NCBI GenBank assembly: GCA_035623255.1
Contig: DASPTU010000104.1
Location: forward strand, 30,131 to 94,130
Direction: 5' to 3'
Source of the DNA: JAFAGX01 sp035623255
GTDB taxonomy: Bacteria > Acidobacteriota > Terriglobia > Terriglobales > Acidobacteriaceae
DNA: 64,000 nt
The notes under the pieces are model-generated. The model ran no database searches and was not told where the DNA came from. It worked only from the letters and a program-made list of their open reading frames with translations. Below are positions 1-7,764 of this stretch, in pieces; position 1 is the stretch's first letter; each line of letters begins with the position of its first letter. Made by a program: the position numbers and the translations under genes.

Positions 1-1
1 G

Positions 2-301
2 CCAGTCGCCAGCGATTTACGCGAGGGCAAAGTCACAATGTCGGTAATTCACGCGTTGGAGCGATGTTCGCAACGTGAGCGTCAAATGATCAGCACGGTT
101 ATCGGCGACCGCGCTTTTAACGGCGTCACGCACGGCGACATCCTGGGAATTCTCCATCGCTATGGTTCGATCGACGCAGCTCATGAGAAGGCCACTCAGT
201 ACGCGCTGCTGGCGCGCAATGCCATCTGTGGTTTTCCAAAAGGCGAAGCTAAACGCGCACTGCTCTGGGCGCCCGAGTTTGTGGTGGCCCGCGAGAAGTA
301 G
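2..301 (+). CDS. Polyprenyl synthetase, C-terminal part (5' end outside window)
   Basis: The frame is open from base 2 at the left edge. The visible residues PVASDLREGKVTM are the conserved loop that follows the catalytic helices in trans-isoprenyl diphosphate synthases. The C-terminal helices (YGSIDAAHEKATQY and the stretch to VVAREK) also match this family. These enzymes condense isopentenyl diphosphate onto allylic diphosphates to make quinone side chains or the lipid carrier for the cell wall. The Asp-rich metal-binding motifs should lie to the left of the window, so chain length cannot be judged. An internal ATG at 38 is not a credible start because homology continues upstream of it. It ends 51 bases before the likely start of the DedA-rhodanese gene. 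Confidence 0.85.
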   Translation, partial: PVASDLREGKVTMSVIHALERCSQRERQMISTVIGDRAFNGVTHGDILGILHRYGSIDAAHEKATQYALLARNAICGFPKGEAKRALLWAPEFVVAREK

Positions 302-352
302 AAATTATATTTGGGGGAGTTTCGTCGTAGCGGTGGGGGAGTTCCTTCGGAC

Positions 353-1321
353 GTGAACAGTTTCCTCTCACTACTTGCGCATCACGGCTACACACTGATT
401 TTTCTAGTGGTCCTGGCGGAAGCGATAGGTTTACCAATGCCGGCGGCCCTGGCCTTGGTCGGCGCTGGTGCAGCAGTTGCTTCCGGCACACTTCGGGCGC
501 CCGGCGTGCTGGGCCTGGCCTTCCTTGGTTTGCTCGTTGGAGATACTTCGTTATTTGTCCTGGGTCGTTACATGGGCTGGGCCCTGCTAGGAGTTCTCTG
601 CCGGGTATCGATCAATCCGGAGACTTGCATATTGCGGTCCGCAGAATCGTTCTATAAACGCGGGAAAATCACAATTCTGATCGCGAAGTTCATCCCCGGC
701 ATAAACACCATGTCTGCGCCCCTGGCGGGAAGCATGAAAATGCGCTACTGGCAATTCTTGCGGCTCGATTCCGCTGGCGCGCTGCTCTACATCCTCGCCT
801 ATGGTAGTCTCGGTTTCCTGTTTCGCGATTTTCTGGCGCGAATCACAATCGGCTTTCAGACCGCAGCGCATGTACTCTCCGAAACCTTATTCGCTGCTGC
901 GGTTGTTTACATCGCTTATCGCATTTGGCTGTATAAGAAAAACAAAATTTACGGCGTGGTGCCGAGGATTCAGGTCCAGGAGTTGGCCCGCAAACTGCGA
1001 AGCGAGGACAGCAATGTATTGCTCGTCGACGTCCGCAGTCACGGCTACTACGATTCCGGCGCAGAGCGCATTAAAGGATCAGTGCGGCTGGAACCCAACA
1101 ATCTCGCTGAGGAACTCAAGAATTGGAGTACAGACAAAGACATCTATCTTTATTGCACTTGAGCGCGCGAAGCCACCAGCGCCCGTGTGGCGCTGCAACT
1201 GCGCCAGCGGGGTTTTAATGCTTTTGTCATCGAAGGTGGTCTGGCGGCCTGGCGAAAAGCTGGCCAACCGGTCGAACCCGTCCCGCGCGACGATCTAGTC
1301 AAGCTGCCGACGTTTGCCTGA
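353..1321 (+). CDS. DedA/VTT membrane protein fused to rhodanese; probable selenoprotein with UGA at the catalytic Cys
   Basis: The N-terminal 190 residues are a DedA (VTT/SNARE-associated) membrane domain, with hydrophobic segments and the conserved region around AKFIPGINTMSAPLAG. A rhodanese domain follows from about residue 204 (VLLVDVRSHGYYDSG). At 1160-1162, in YCT-UGA-AREATSARVA, an in-frame TGA sits where rhodaneses carry the sulfur-accepting active-site Cys. The same frame continues for 52 codons of typical rhodanese sequence (GFNAFVIEGGLAAWRKAGQP) to TGA at 1319-1321. If read as Sec, the product is about 322 residues with Sec near position 270. If UGA is a stop, the protein loses its active site and domain end. 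The GTG at 353 is my preferred start; a TTG at 311 would add 14 residues. Cys-containing DedA-rhodanese fusions are known in related bacteria. A pseudogene or a single-base error (TGC/TGT to TGA) is the alternative. Confidence 0.75.
1177..1195 (+). promoter_or_regulatory. SECIS-like hairpin downstream of the in-frame UGA
   Basis: A perfect 7-bp stem, CAGCGCC (1177-1183) with GGCGCTG (1189-1195), closes the five-base loop CGTGT. The loop begins 21 nt after the UGA at 1160-1162 and has G as its second base. Both fit the published description of bacterial SECIS elements (small apical loop about 16-37 nt after UGA, G in the first two loop positions). GC-rich coding sequence makes hairpins often by chance, so the hairpin alone is weak; its position right after the suspect codon gives it weight. 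Confidence 0.55.
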
Positions 1322-1364
1322 TTCCGTCCATCAGCGGGGCATACTTGACCGTATACTTCGATCG

Positions 1365-1952
1365 ATGCCTTCGAATAAAGAAATCGAGATCAAATTTCGC
1401 ATAGCCGATTTACGCAGGCTCAACCTTCAGTTGCGTCGAGCGGGATTTCGCCTCCTCACACAACGTACCCATGAGATGAACACCCTGTACGACCTGCCCG
1501 GGTTTCCCCTGCGGAAGCGAGGCGAACTTTTTCGCTTGCGTAAGTACGGATCAGGATGGGTGCTGACTCACAAAGCCAAAGGCAAAGCCGGACGTCACAA
1601 GACACGAATCGAACTTGAAACGAGGGTCGACGACGGAAAGAAAATGGCATTGATCCTGGACGCGCTGGGTTTTGTTCCCACTTTTCGTTACGAGAAGTTC
1701 CGGGCAGAATGGCGTGATCCACAAGGGCACGTGGTTGTAGATGAAACGCCGATCGGCAACTTTGGTGAAATCGAAGGTCCATCGCGCTGGATTGACCGCA
1801 CCGCCGGTCTTCTGGGCATTCGACAGCAAGACTACATCACTGACACGTACGTTAACCTCTTCTTCAACTGGAAGAAGGCCGCTCACAGCACTGCGAAGGA
1901 TATGACTTTTGCTTGCATTCGCGGCTCCGGCCGAAACCTCACGAGGAACTAG
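1365..1952 (+). CDS. CYTH-domain protein (class IV adenylate cyclase / thiamine-triphosphatase-like)
   Basis: The protein opens with NKEIEIKFRI, the ExExK signature of the CYTH triphosphate-tunnel fold. Charged strands typical of the fold follow (LFRLRKYGSGWVLTHKAK, TRIELETRV, EKFRAEW, VVVDETPIGNFGEIEG). Family members hydrolyse or cyclise organic triphosphates in a metal-dependent manner; the CyaB branch makes cAMP. The substrate cannot be told from sequence. ATG 1365 starts directly before the signature; a longer frame from 1314 has no homology and overlaps the rhodanese end. Length is 195 residues, usual for the family. The stop overlaps the convergent otsA stop by four bases. Confidence 0.8.
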   Translation: MPSNKEIEIKFRIADLRRLNLQLRRAGFRLLTQRTHEMNTLYDLPGFPLRKRGELFRLRKYGSGWVLTHKAKGKAGRHKTRIELETRVDDGKKMALILDALGFVPTFRYEKFRAEWRDPQGHVVVDETPIGNFGEIEGPSRWIDRTAGLLGIRQQDYITDTYVNLFFNWKKAAHSTAKDMTFACIRGSGRNLTRN

Positions 1953-3508
1953 TTTGGGAGGCGAAGGTGTCGCAAGCGGCCGATAGCCGGGGCGGCAATC
2001 AATGCGATTCCCGGCACGTCCTGACGCCGTTCTCTCGGCTGGACAAGCCGTGGGCCAGGCACGCCGCCATTGCCAGGAGAGCCCTCTCCGGTCGCCACGG
2101 CCGCTGCCTGCAGGAAAGACTGAGCCCAACGCTGCACGTTGTGCTCCTTCACGATATGGCGCAGGAGACGCATCCGCGTGCTTCTTTCTTCCTGCGACGT
2201 CAACGAAGCATCCCGAAGAGCCTGGGCTACACCTGCAATGTCATTGGGATTTACGAGCATTGCTCCGTGCCGCAATTCGTCGCTGGCGCCCGCGAATTCG
2301 CTGATGATCACCACCCCGCGCTCATCGACCTGTGCGGCGCAGAATTCTTTCGCCACCAGATTCATGCCATCTTTCAGGGGTGTGATCAAGGCAATGTCCG
2401 CTGCCCGGTAATACGCGATCAATTCATCTCGGGTTATTTGGCGATGCATGTAATGAACAGGTACCCACCCTCGCTCGGTAAACTCTCCATTGATCTGACT
2501 GACGAGCAGTTCGATATCCCGCCGCAGTTCTTTGTACCTGGGGATGTCCTCCCGGCTCGGCACTACAACCTGCGCCAAGGTAATTTGCCGATGCATGTCG
2601 GGAAATCGCCGCAGCACGTGCTGAAATGCCTTCAGTCGCTCGGGAATTCCTTTTGTATAGTCCAGGCGATCGACACCTAACACCAGAATGTTGTTATGAA
2701 ATTCCTGCCGGACTGCGGCCGCCCGGGCAGCCATTTCCGGGCGCGCCGCCCGGTGCGCGAACTCCTCATAATCAATGCTGATGGGAAATGTCCCGAGGAT
2801 CGTCTGACGTCCCCGGAAGCTGACCCGCACATGGGGACCCAGTTGCTCAACGGCCGCGTCAGGAAACAAATGCCTGAGGCAATAGAGGAAATTGTTTCGG
2901 TACCGCTCGGTTTGAAAGCCAACGACGTCAAACTCGAGCAGACACTTCAGAATCGAATCGCGCCACGGCAGTTGCTCAAAGATATCGGGAGAAGGAAATG
3001 GAATGTGCAGGAAAAAACCGGTGCTTGTCTGCTTCCCGAGTTGCCGCAAATTACATCCGACAAGCATCAGATGGTAATCGTGTACCCAGATAAAATCACC
3101 GTCTTGAGCCGTGTCTGCGACGGCCGCCGCGAACTTACGATTCACTTTCTGGTACACATCCCAGTAATCGGGGTCGAAGTTGCATCGAGTAGGCATATCG
3201 TGAAACAAGGGCCAGATAATTTCATTGGTAAATCCGGCGTAGAACTTGTCGATTTCGTCGCTGCTCAGGGTGATGCCCTGCAGCTCATACGAACGTCGCC
3301 GAGACGCGCGGGCGAGCAAGTCCTTAACCGGCAGATCTTCGGCCGTTCCTGCCCATCCAATCCAGATGCCCTGCCGATCCTGCCACACACTCTCGAGCGC
3401 TGTTGCCAGGCCTCCCGAACTGCGCTCCACGCGCATTCCAGCAGCAGCCTGCTTAATTGAAACCGGCAGCCGATTCGAAACGTTGATAAGGCGTCTTCTT
3501 GTAAGCAT
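1949..3508 (-). CDS. otsA: Alpha,alpha-trehalose-phosphate synthase
   Basis: A GT20 enzyme that joins UDP-glucose and glucose-6-phosphate to trehalose-6-phosphate in the cytoplasm. Diagnostic elements are SNRLPV (residues 11-16), the glycine-rich SSGGLATAL (30-38), HDYHLM (143-148), the phosphate-binding GVDRLDYTKGIPERL (278-292) and DGMNLVAKEF (380-389). The catalytic domain ends near residue 472. About 45 further residues, rich in Gly, Pro and Arg, form an unusual tail running to the overlap with the CYTH gene. The start codon lies immediately after the otsB stop, so the two are translated as a pair for osmotic and desiccation protection. Confidence 0.95.
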   Translation of the reverse strand: MLTRRRLINVSNRLPVSIKQAAAGMRVERSSGGLATALESVWQDRQGIWIGWAGTAEDLPVKDLLARASRRRSYELQGITLSSDEIDKFYAGFTNEIIWPLFHDMPTRCNFDPDYWDVYQKVNRKFAAAVADTAQDGDFIWVHDYHLMLVGCNLRQLGKQTSTGFFLHIPFPSPDIFEQLPWRDSILKCLLEFDVVGFQTERYRNNFLYCLRHLFPDAAVEQLGPHVRVSFRGRQTILGTFPISIDYEEFAHRAARPEMAARAAAVRQEFHNNILVLGVDRLDYTKGIPERLKAFQHVLRRFPDMHRQITLAQVVVPSREDIPRYKELRRDIELLVSQINGEFTERGWVPVHYMHRQITRDELIAYYRAADIALITPLKDGMNLVAKEFCAAQVDERGVVIISEFAGASDELRHGAMLVNPNDIAGVAQALRDASLTSQEERSTRMRLLRHIVKEHNVQRWAQSFLQAAAVATGEGSPGNGGVPGPRLVQPRERRQDVPGIALIAAPAIGRLRHLRLPN

Positions 3509-4300
3509 TCAGGCTCCCTGTTCCGTGGCAGTAATCCACTGGCGTAAGAACTCAATGAGTTCATCAGGCGGTCGCAGCTGGATGTCAGCCAAGGTAGGTC
3601 TAAATTGTTCTCGCACCAGCACGGTAAGACCTTTGCCTTGCAACACGCGAAATGCGTCCTCGTCCGTGCGGTCGTCGCCTAGATACGCAATCGCCGCATC
3701 CGGGTTGCTTTCCCTTAGGATGGCGGTAACCGCCGTCCCTTTGTCTGCGCCTCGTACGCGGATCTCAAGACCGCCATCAAAATTAAGCAACTCCAATGTG
3801 CACTGGTGCGCCAAGTCGCGCCAAAGATGTCGAAACCTTCTACGTATTTCTTCGGCTTCCGCGTTGGCCAGCCCCCTCCAGTGCAGCGCGACCCCGCTCG
3901 TCTTAATTTCCAGTCGCTCTTCCAGGCCTTGTTCACGAACAGACTCCGCGGCCTTCCGAAGCCCGGTTTCCTGCTCTCCTGAAAGCGGCGCCGAACAATA
4001 ACTGCCATCGCGCAGCAAGCGTTCCATGCCATGGCTGCCCCAGATTTCGGGGCGAGGATCCATTCCGCATAGCGCAAGCAATTCCCGGGCTGGACGGCCG
4101 CTAACCAGAACTACTCGGGTGCCGTTCCCATTGATCCGTCCCAGTAGTTTTGGAACTTCTGGATAGGGGACAGCGCGATCACGTTCGACTTGAAACGGCG
4201 CCAGCGTTCCGTCGTAGTCAAGCAGGAGAACACGGGTTGACGCCGAGCGAAGCTGCCCAAAGAAGGCCGTGCGGCGATCCGCGTATGTCAGGGCTCCCAT
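3509..4300 (-). CDS. otsB: Trehalose-6-phosphate phosphatase
   Basis: A HAD-superfamily phosphatase that removes the phosphate from trehalose-6-phosphate, completing the OtsAB route. Motif I is LLLDYDGTLAPF (Asp nucleophile and general acid in DYDGT, residues 28-32). Motif II is in VVLVSGR, and the metal-binding motif IV is YLGDDRTDEDAF. The cap carries the GSHGMERLL stretch typical of trehalose phosphatases. Length (263 aa) is normal. A GAGGT ribosome-binding site lies just before the ATG at 4300. It is first in the otsB-otsA operon, with zero spacing to otsA. Confidence 0.93.
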   Translation of the reverse strand: MGALTYADRRTAFFGQLRSASTRVLLLDYDGTLAPFQVERDRAVPYPEVPKLLGRINGNGTRVVLVSGRPARELLALCGMDPRPEIWGSHGMERLLRDGSYCSAPLSGEQETGLRKAAESVREQGLEERLEIKTSGVALHWRGLANAEAEEIRRRFRHLWRDLAHQCTLELLNFDGGLEIRVRGADKGTAVTAILRESNPDAAIAYLGDDRTDEDAFRVLQGKGLTVLVREQFRPTLADIQLRPPDELIEFLRQWITATEQGA

Positions 4301-4345
4301 CAGTACCTCTAGATGAGCTATTTGCCAAGAACTTTGTATGCAAAT

Positions 4346-4370
4346 GCAAAGTGGCTGGCCACTACTTTGC
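4346..4370 (-). other. Stem-loop in the otsB leader region
   Basis: The repeat AGTGGC/GCCACT (4350-4355 and 4358-4363) is extended outward by GCAA/TTGC with a three-base bulge. It lies about 46 bases upstream of the otsB start and carries no T-run, so it is not an intrinsic terminator for either direction. It could be a leader structure or chance. The rest of 4301-4504 shows nothing I can name. Confidence 0.3.
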
Positions 4371-4504
4371 GGTGCCGGAACCTAACACAGCGAGGGTAAG
4401 TCAAAACATTATAGCAGCGTGACCTTTTCCAGAAATACTCGGAAGTGCACGCTGCCCTGCCAGCGGTTAGAAAACCAGCTGAGGACGCAATCATGAGCAC
4501 TGGC

Positions 4505-5617
4505 TTACGTCCACCGGAACAACTTAAGTGCCAGCGCAAAGGAAATTCCGCCCCACACCGCCAGCACAACGATTCGACCGCTCTGGGCGGCCAGAGACGC
4601 TCCCTCCAGTATCGTAGCGCGCAACGCATCGTTGAGCGCTGTCAGCGGAAGCGCCTTAATGAATGGATGGATAATCGCGGGAAAGCGCTCGTAGGAGAAG
4701 AACACGCCGGAGAAAATCCACATCGGCATCATCACAACATTAATCAGCCCGCTAACGCTTTCTATCTTTTGCGCGCGGCTGGCCGTAAGCAACCCGACAC
4801 CAGCAAACCCGAGAGCTCCTATGGCTCCTATCAGCAGAATCCCGAGCACAGACCCGAGCACCCGCATGTGAAACACCAGCACCCCAAATCCCAGTAACAA
4901 CCCGACCTCGATGATCATCAGCAGCAATCGGCTGCTGGCCAACGCAAGCAGAAAATCGCTGCGCCGCATAGGAGTCGCCACAAAACGCTTGAGCAGCTTG
5001 CGCTGCCTCATATCCACGATCGCAAAGCCGATCCCCCACATGGCGGCATTCATCACGTTCATTCCAATCAGCCCCGGAATGAGGAAATCGATATAACGCG
5101 ACCCCGGCTCGCTGGACATGACGCTTGATGTTGACAGCGGATTCCGGCGCCCAGCCGCAGTTTGGAGAGTATCATCCACTTCCGCTTTTGAGAGCACGCT
5201 CTCGGGCCGCGCCGGATCGAACACGTACTTTAAGGTATCGGCAGGACCAACCTCGATCACCAGATCGTACTTTCCCAGGCGGAAACCTTTCAACGCCTGC
5301 GCCTGATCGATCACGTCCACATGAATTGATGACATGCGCCCGGAGTGTTGAATAAGATCCAGCGCTCGCTGAGCTCCCGGACCGTTCACGATTGCGATCG
5401 CGGTTGTGTCTGCCGGCTTGTTGCGGAATGCGATGCCGAGTCCCAGCGCCAGGAGCAGCGGGAAGACGAACACCCAGAAGACCACCTCTGGCTCGCGCCT
5501 GAGTTCCTTCATGCGTGCACTCAGCAGATGCGTGAACCCCGACCAGCGACCGTTGGACAGTCCAGTAGCTGAAAGTGGGGATCGCGACAACGCCGGTGAT
5601 TGCTGTACGGTGCTCAT
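4505..5617 (-). CDS. ABC-2 type transporter permease
   Basis: The protein has the ABC-2 permease layout: an N-terminal cytoplasmic stretch, a first membrane helix (EVVFWVFVFPLLLALGLG), a large extracytoplasmic region of about 130 residues, then five helices from about residue 170 (YIDFLIPGLIGMNVMNAAMW; MPMWIFSGVFFSYERFP). The last block is the conserved signature near the C-terminus of YhhJ/NodJ-like permeases. It should pair with the ATPase upstream, whose stop overlaps this start in TAATG. Substrate is unknown; relatives export drugs, lipids or polysaccharides. Confidence 0.85.
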   Translation of the reverse strand: MSTVQQSPALSRSPLSATGLSNGRWSGFTHLLSARMKELRREPEVVFWVFVFPLLLALGLGIAFRNKPADTTAIAIVNGPGAQRALDLIQHSGRMSSIHVDVIDQAQALKGFRLGKYDLVIEVGPADTLKYVFDPARPESVLSKAEVDDTLQTAAGRRNPLSTSSVMSSEPGSRYIDFLIPGLIGMNVMNAAMWGIGFAIVDMRQRKLLKRFVATPMRRSDFLLALASSRLLLMIIEVGLLLGFGVLVFHMRVLGSVLGILLIGAIGALGFAGVGLLTASRAQKIESVSGLINVVMMPMWIFSGVFFSYERFPAIIHPFIKALPLTALNDALRATILEGASLAAQSGRIVVLAVWGGISFALALKLFRWT

Positions 5618-6555
5618 TAGTCTTCCCTTAAGTGCCGACCGGTCAAGCGGACGAAAACGTCCTCGAGGCTCGCTTGGCGAGTGGTCAGATGCTCAAGCTC
5701 GGATCCTTGCTCTTCCACCGCTTCCAGCAACGCGGGAATGGTTAAATGCGGCTCACGAACCGTTAGGCAAACAAGTCCATCGTCCTGCCGAACACTTTCC
5801 ACCCCCGGCAGCCCACGCCAGCGCTCCGCTGCCGCCCCGTTATGGTGGCCACTAGCCTCGAATTCAACCACATGATGACCGCCAAGCCGGGCGATCAAAT
5901 CAGCTGGACTGCCTTCCGCGATGATCTGTCCATGATCGACAATGGCAAGGCGGTCGCACAGCCGTTCCGCCTCATCCATGTAGTGGGTGGTCAACAGGAC
6001 GGTCCCGCCGTGCTGCTGAAAACCGCGAATGATGTCCCATAACTGGCGACGGCTTTGCGGATCAAGGCCAGTCGTTGGCTCGTCCAGAAAAAGAATTCTT
6101 GGATTTCCGACAAGCGCGGTTGCGACTGCCAGGCGTTGGCGCTGCCCACCGGAAAGTTTGCCCACCCATGCATCGGCTTTCTCGCGGAGCTGCAACTGAT
6201 CGAGCACCTGGTCCGACGAGCGCGGCTCGCGATAAAAGCTGGCAAACAATTCTATGGTCTCGCGCACCGATAGCTTCTCGGAGAGCCGGGTCTCTTGCAA
6301 TGAAATCCCCAGCCACTCGCGCAATTCGCGCGGATGTTCCTGCCAGCTATGCCCCAGGATGGTGACCTGTCCCGACGTCGGTTCGAGCAAACCTTCAAGG
6401 ATTTCAATTGTAGTGGTCTTCCCTGCCCCATTGGGCCCGAGCAGCCCGAAGCACTCCCCACTTTCGATCTGGAGGTTGAGGCCGCGCACCGCTTCGACCT
6501 TTCCATCATAGGTTTTTCGCAGATCGCGGCATTCTACGGCGACGGACATTGGCAA
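5617..6555 (-). CDS. ABC transporter ATP-binding protein (ABC-2 exporter)
   Basis: A cytoplasmic ATPase with Walker A GPNGAGKTT (about residue 40), signature LSGGQRQRL, Walker B ILFLDEPTTGLD and the switch His in LLTTHYMDEAERLCD. The C-terminal 80 residues after the nucleotide-binding domain resemble the regulatory tail of the CcmA/NatA class (ASLEDVFVRLTGRHL). It is translationally coupled to the ABC-2 permease. The two make a complete half-transporter pair with no accessory gene next to them. Confidence 0.9.
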   Translation of the reverse strand: MPMSVAVECRDLRKTYDGKVEAVRGLNLQIESGECFGLLGPNGAGKTTTIEILEGLLEPTSGQVTILGHSWQEHPRELREWLGISLQETRLSEKLSVRETIELFASFYREPRSSDQVLDQLQLREKADAWVGKLSGGQRQRLAVATALVGNPRILFLDEPTTGLDPQSRRQLWDIIRGFQQHGGTVLLTTHYMDEAERLCDRLAIVDHGQIIAEGSPADLIARLGGHHVVEFEASGHHNGAAAERWRGLPGVESVRQDDGLVCLTVREPHLTIPALLEAVEEQGSELEHLTTRQASLEDVFVRLTGRHLRED

Positions 6556-6767
6556 ATTCTAACTGAATGCGGCGGTTCTCGGTTGCGTAGTGAATGGAAA
6601 ACGACGTCCGCGACTCGTATAGAATGATGACTATCCCGGTGGGGTTGAGAACCTTCGTATGCACGGCCAACGACAGGGCTTCACCTGCGCATACCCCCGC
6701 AAACGTCCGTGCGTCGCTAAGCGCTTTTCCAGTTCACCGTGGGCCGCTCAATAGAAAGGACCGCTCC

Positions 6768-7760
6768 ATGCTTAGGAGAATTCCTGCTCTTCTTCTCTGT
6801 GTTCCTGGACTTCTAACCCTCGCATCTGCCCAAAGTGTTCGCCACTTTACATTTCATTATGCGTTTACAGTTAAAAATCTTTCGCCCGGAGAGCGAGTCC
6901 GAGTCTGGATGCCTGTCCCACAAACCGACGCATTTCAGGAGGTGAAGTTGATCTCAGCGAAAGGAGACCTTCCGCTGAAGAAGACTCACGAGTCGGAATA
7001 CGGCAACGAGATGTACTACGCCGAGATTTCTAAGGACCAGCAGCCAGAATTGCACTTCGAGATGGTTTACGACGTGGTTCGACACGAACATCTCGCCCTG
7101 GGAGTTTATTCGCCTCACCTCGAACCGGTGGCTTTGAGTTCTAAAGAGCAGAAACGGTATCTTGCCCCTGACGCGCTGGTTCCGGTCACTGGTTTGCCGG
7201 CAGAGTTGGCTGTCAAAGTTACTGCAGGCCAAACATCAACATTGGACAAAGCTCAGGCCATCTACGACTACGTTTTTTCAACTATGCGCTACGACAAAAC
7301 AGGCACAGGCTGGGGCCGTGGCGACGTGCTCTACGCGTGCGATGCCAAGAAAGGAAACTGCACGGACTTTCACTCTCTATTTATCGCAATGGCTCGATCC
7401 CAAGGCATTCCCGCGCGCTTCGAGATCGGATTTCCGCTTCCGTCCGATAAGAACTCGGTTGAAATTCCTGGCTACCATTGCTGGGCAGAATTCTTCGATC
7501 CACAACACGGATGGATACCCGTCGACATCTCCGAGGCCTGGAAGCATCCCGAGAAAAAGGCCTACTTCTTCGGCGCCCACGATGACAATCGCGTGCAGTT
7601 CACACTTGGGCGCGACCTGGAACTGAATCCGAAGCAGTCGGGAAAGCCCCTGAATTATTTCATTTACCCCTACGTTGAGGTCGATGGCAAAGAGTACGCG
7701 AATGTTTCCAACGCGTTCTCATTTGCGGATGTAGGAGGAACATCAACTGCGTTGAAATAA
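6768..7760 (+). CDS. Secreted transglutaminase-like cysteine protein
   Basis: ATG 6768 follows an AGAAAGGA ribosome-binding site and starts a signal peptide (RRIPALLLCVPGLLTLASAQ). The mature part begins with a beta-rich domain. The transglutaminase/protease core comes next, with catalytic Cys in GNCTDFHSLF, His in GYHCWAEFF and Asp in IPVDISEA. Family members are periplasmic peptidases or amide-forming enzymes; the substrate is not evident. The 58 codons upstream of this ATG in the same frame lack homology. It converges with the phosphoesterase gene, with four bases between stops. Confidence 0.85.
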   Translation: MLRRIPALLLCVPGLLTLASAQSVRHFTFHYAFTVKNLSPGERVRVWMPVPQTDAFQEVKLISAKGDLPLKKTHESEYGNEMYYAEISKDQQPELHFEMVYDVVRHEHLALGVYSPHLEPVALSSKEQKRYLAPDALVPVTGLPAELAVKVTAGQTSTLDKAQAIYDYVFSTMRYDKTGTGWGRGDVLYACDAKKGNCTDFHSLFIAMARSQGIPARFEIGFPLPSDKNSVEIPGYHCWAEFFDPQHGWIPVDISEAWKHPEKKAYFFGAHDDNRVQFTLGRDLELNPKQSGKPLNYFIYPYVEVDGKEYANVSNAFSFADVGGTSTALK

Positions 7761-7764
7761 CTTC

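Noticed and set aside
353..1162. Reading the DedA gene as a complete protein ending at 1162
   Set aside because: The stop would fall inside the active-site loop, and the correct rhodanese continuation follows in the same frame; a recoded codon explains both better.
1160..1162. UGA reassigned as a sense codon genome-wide
   Set aside because: Several clear genes in the window end at TGA where the family normally ends, so UGA is a normal stop here.
1913..2680. Open frame opposite otsA
   Set aside because: It is a shadow of otsA in a GC-rich region with no homology or ribosome-binding site.
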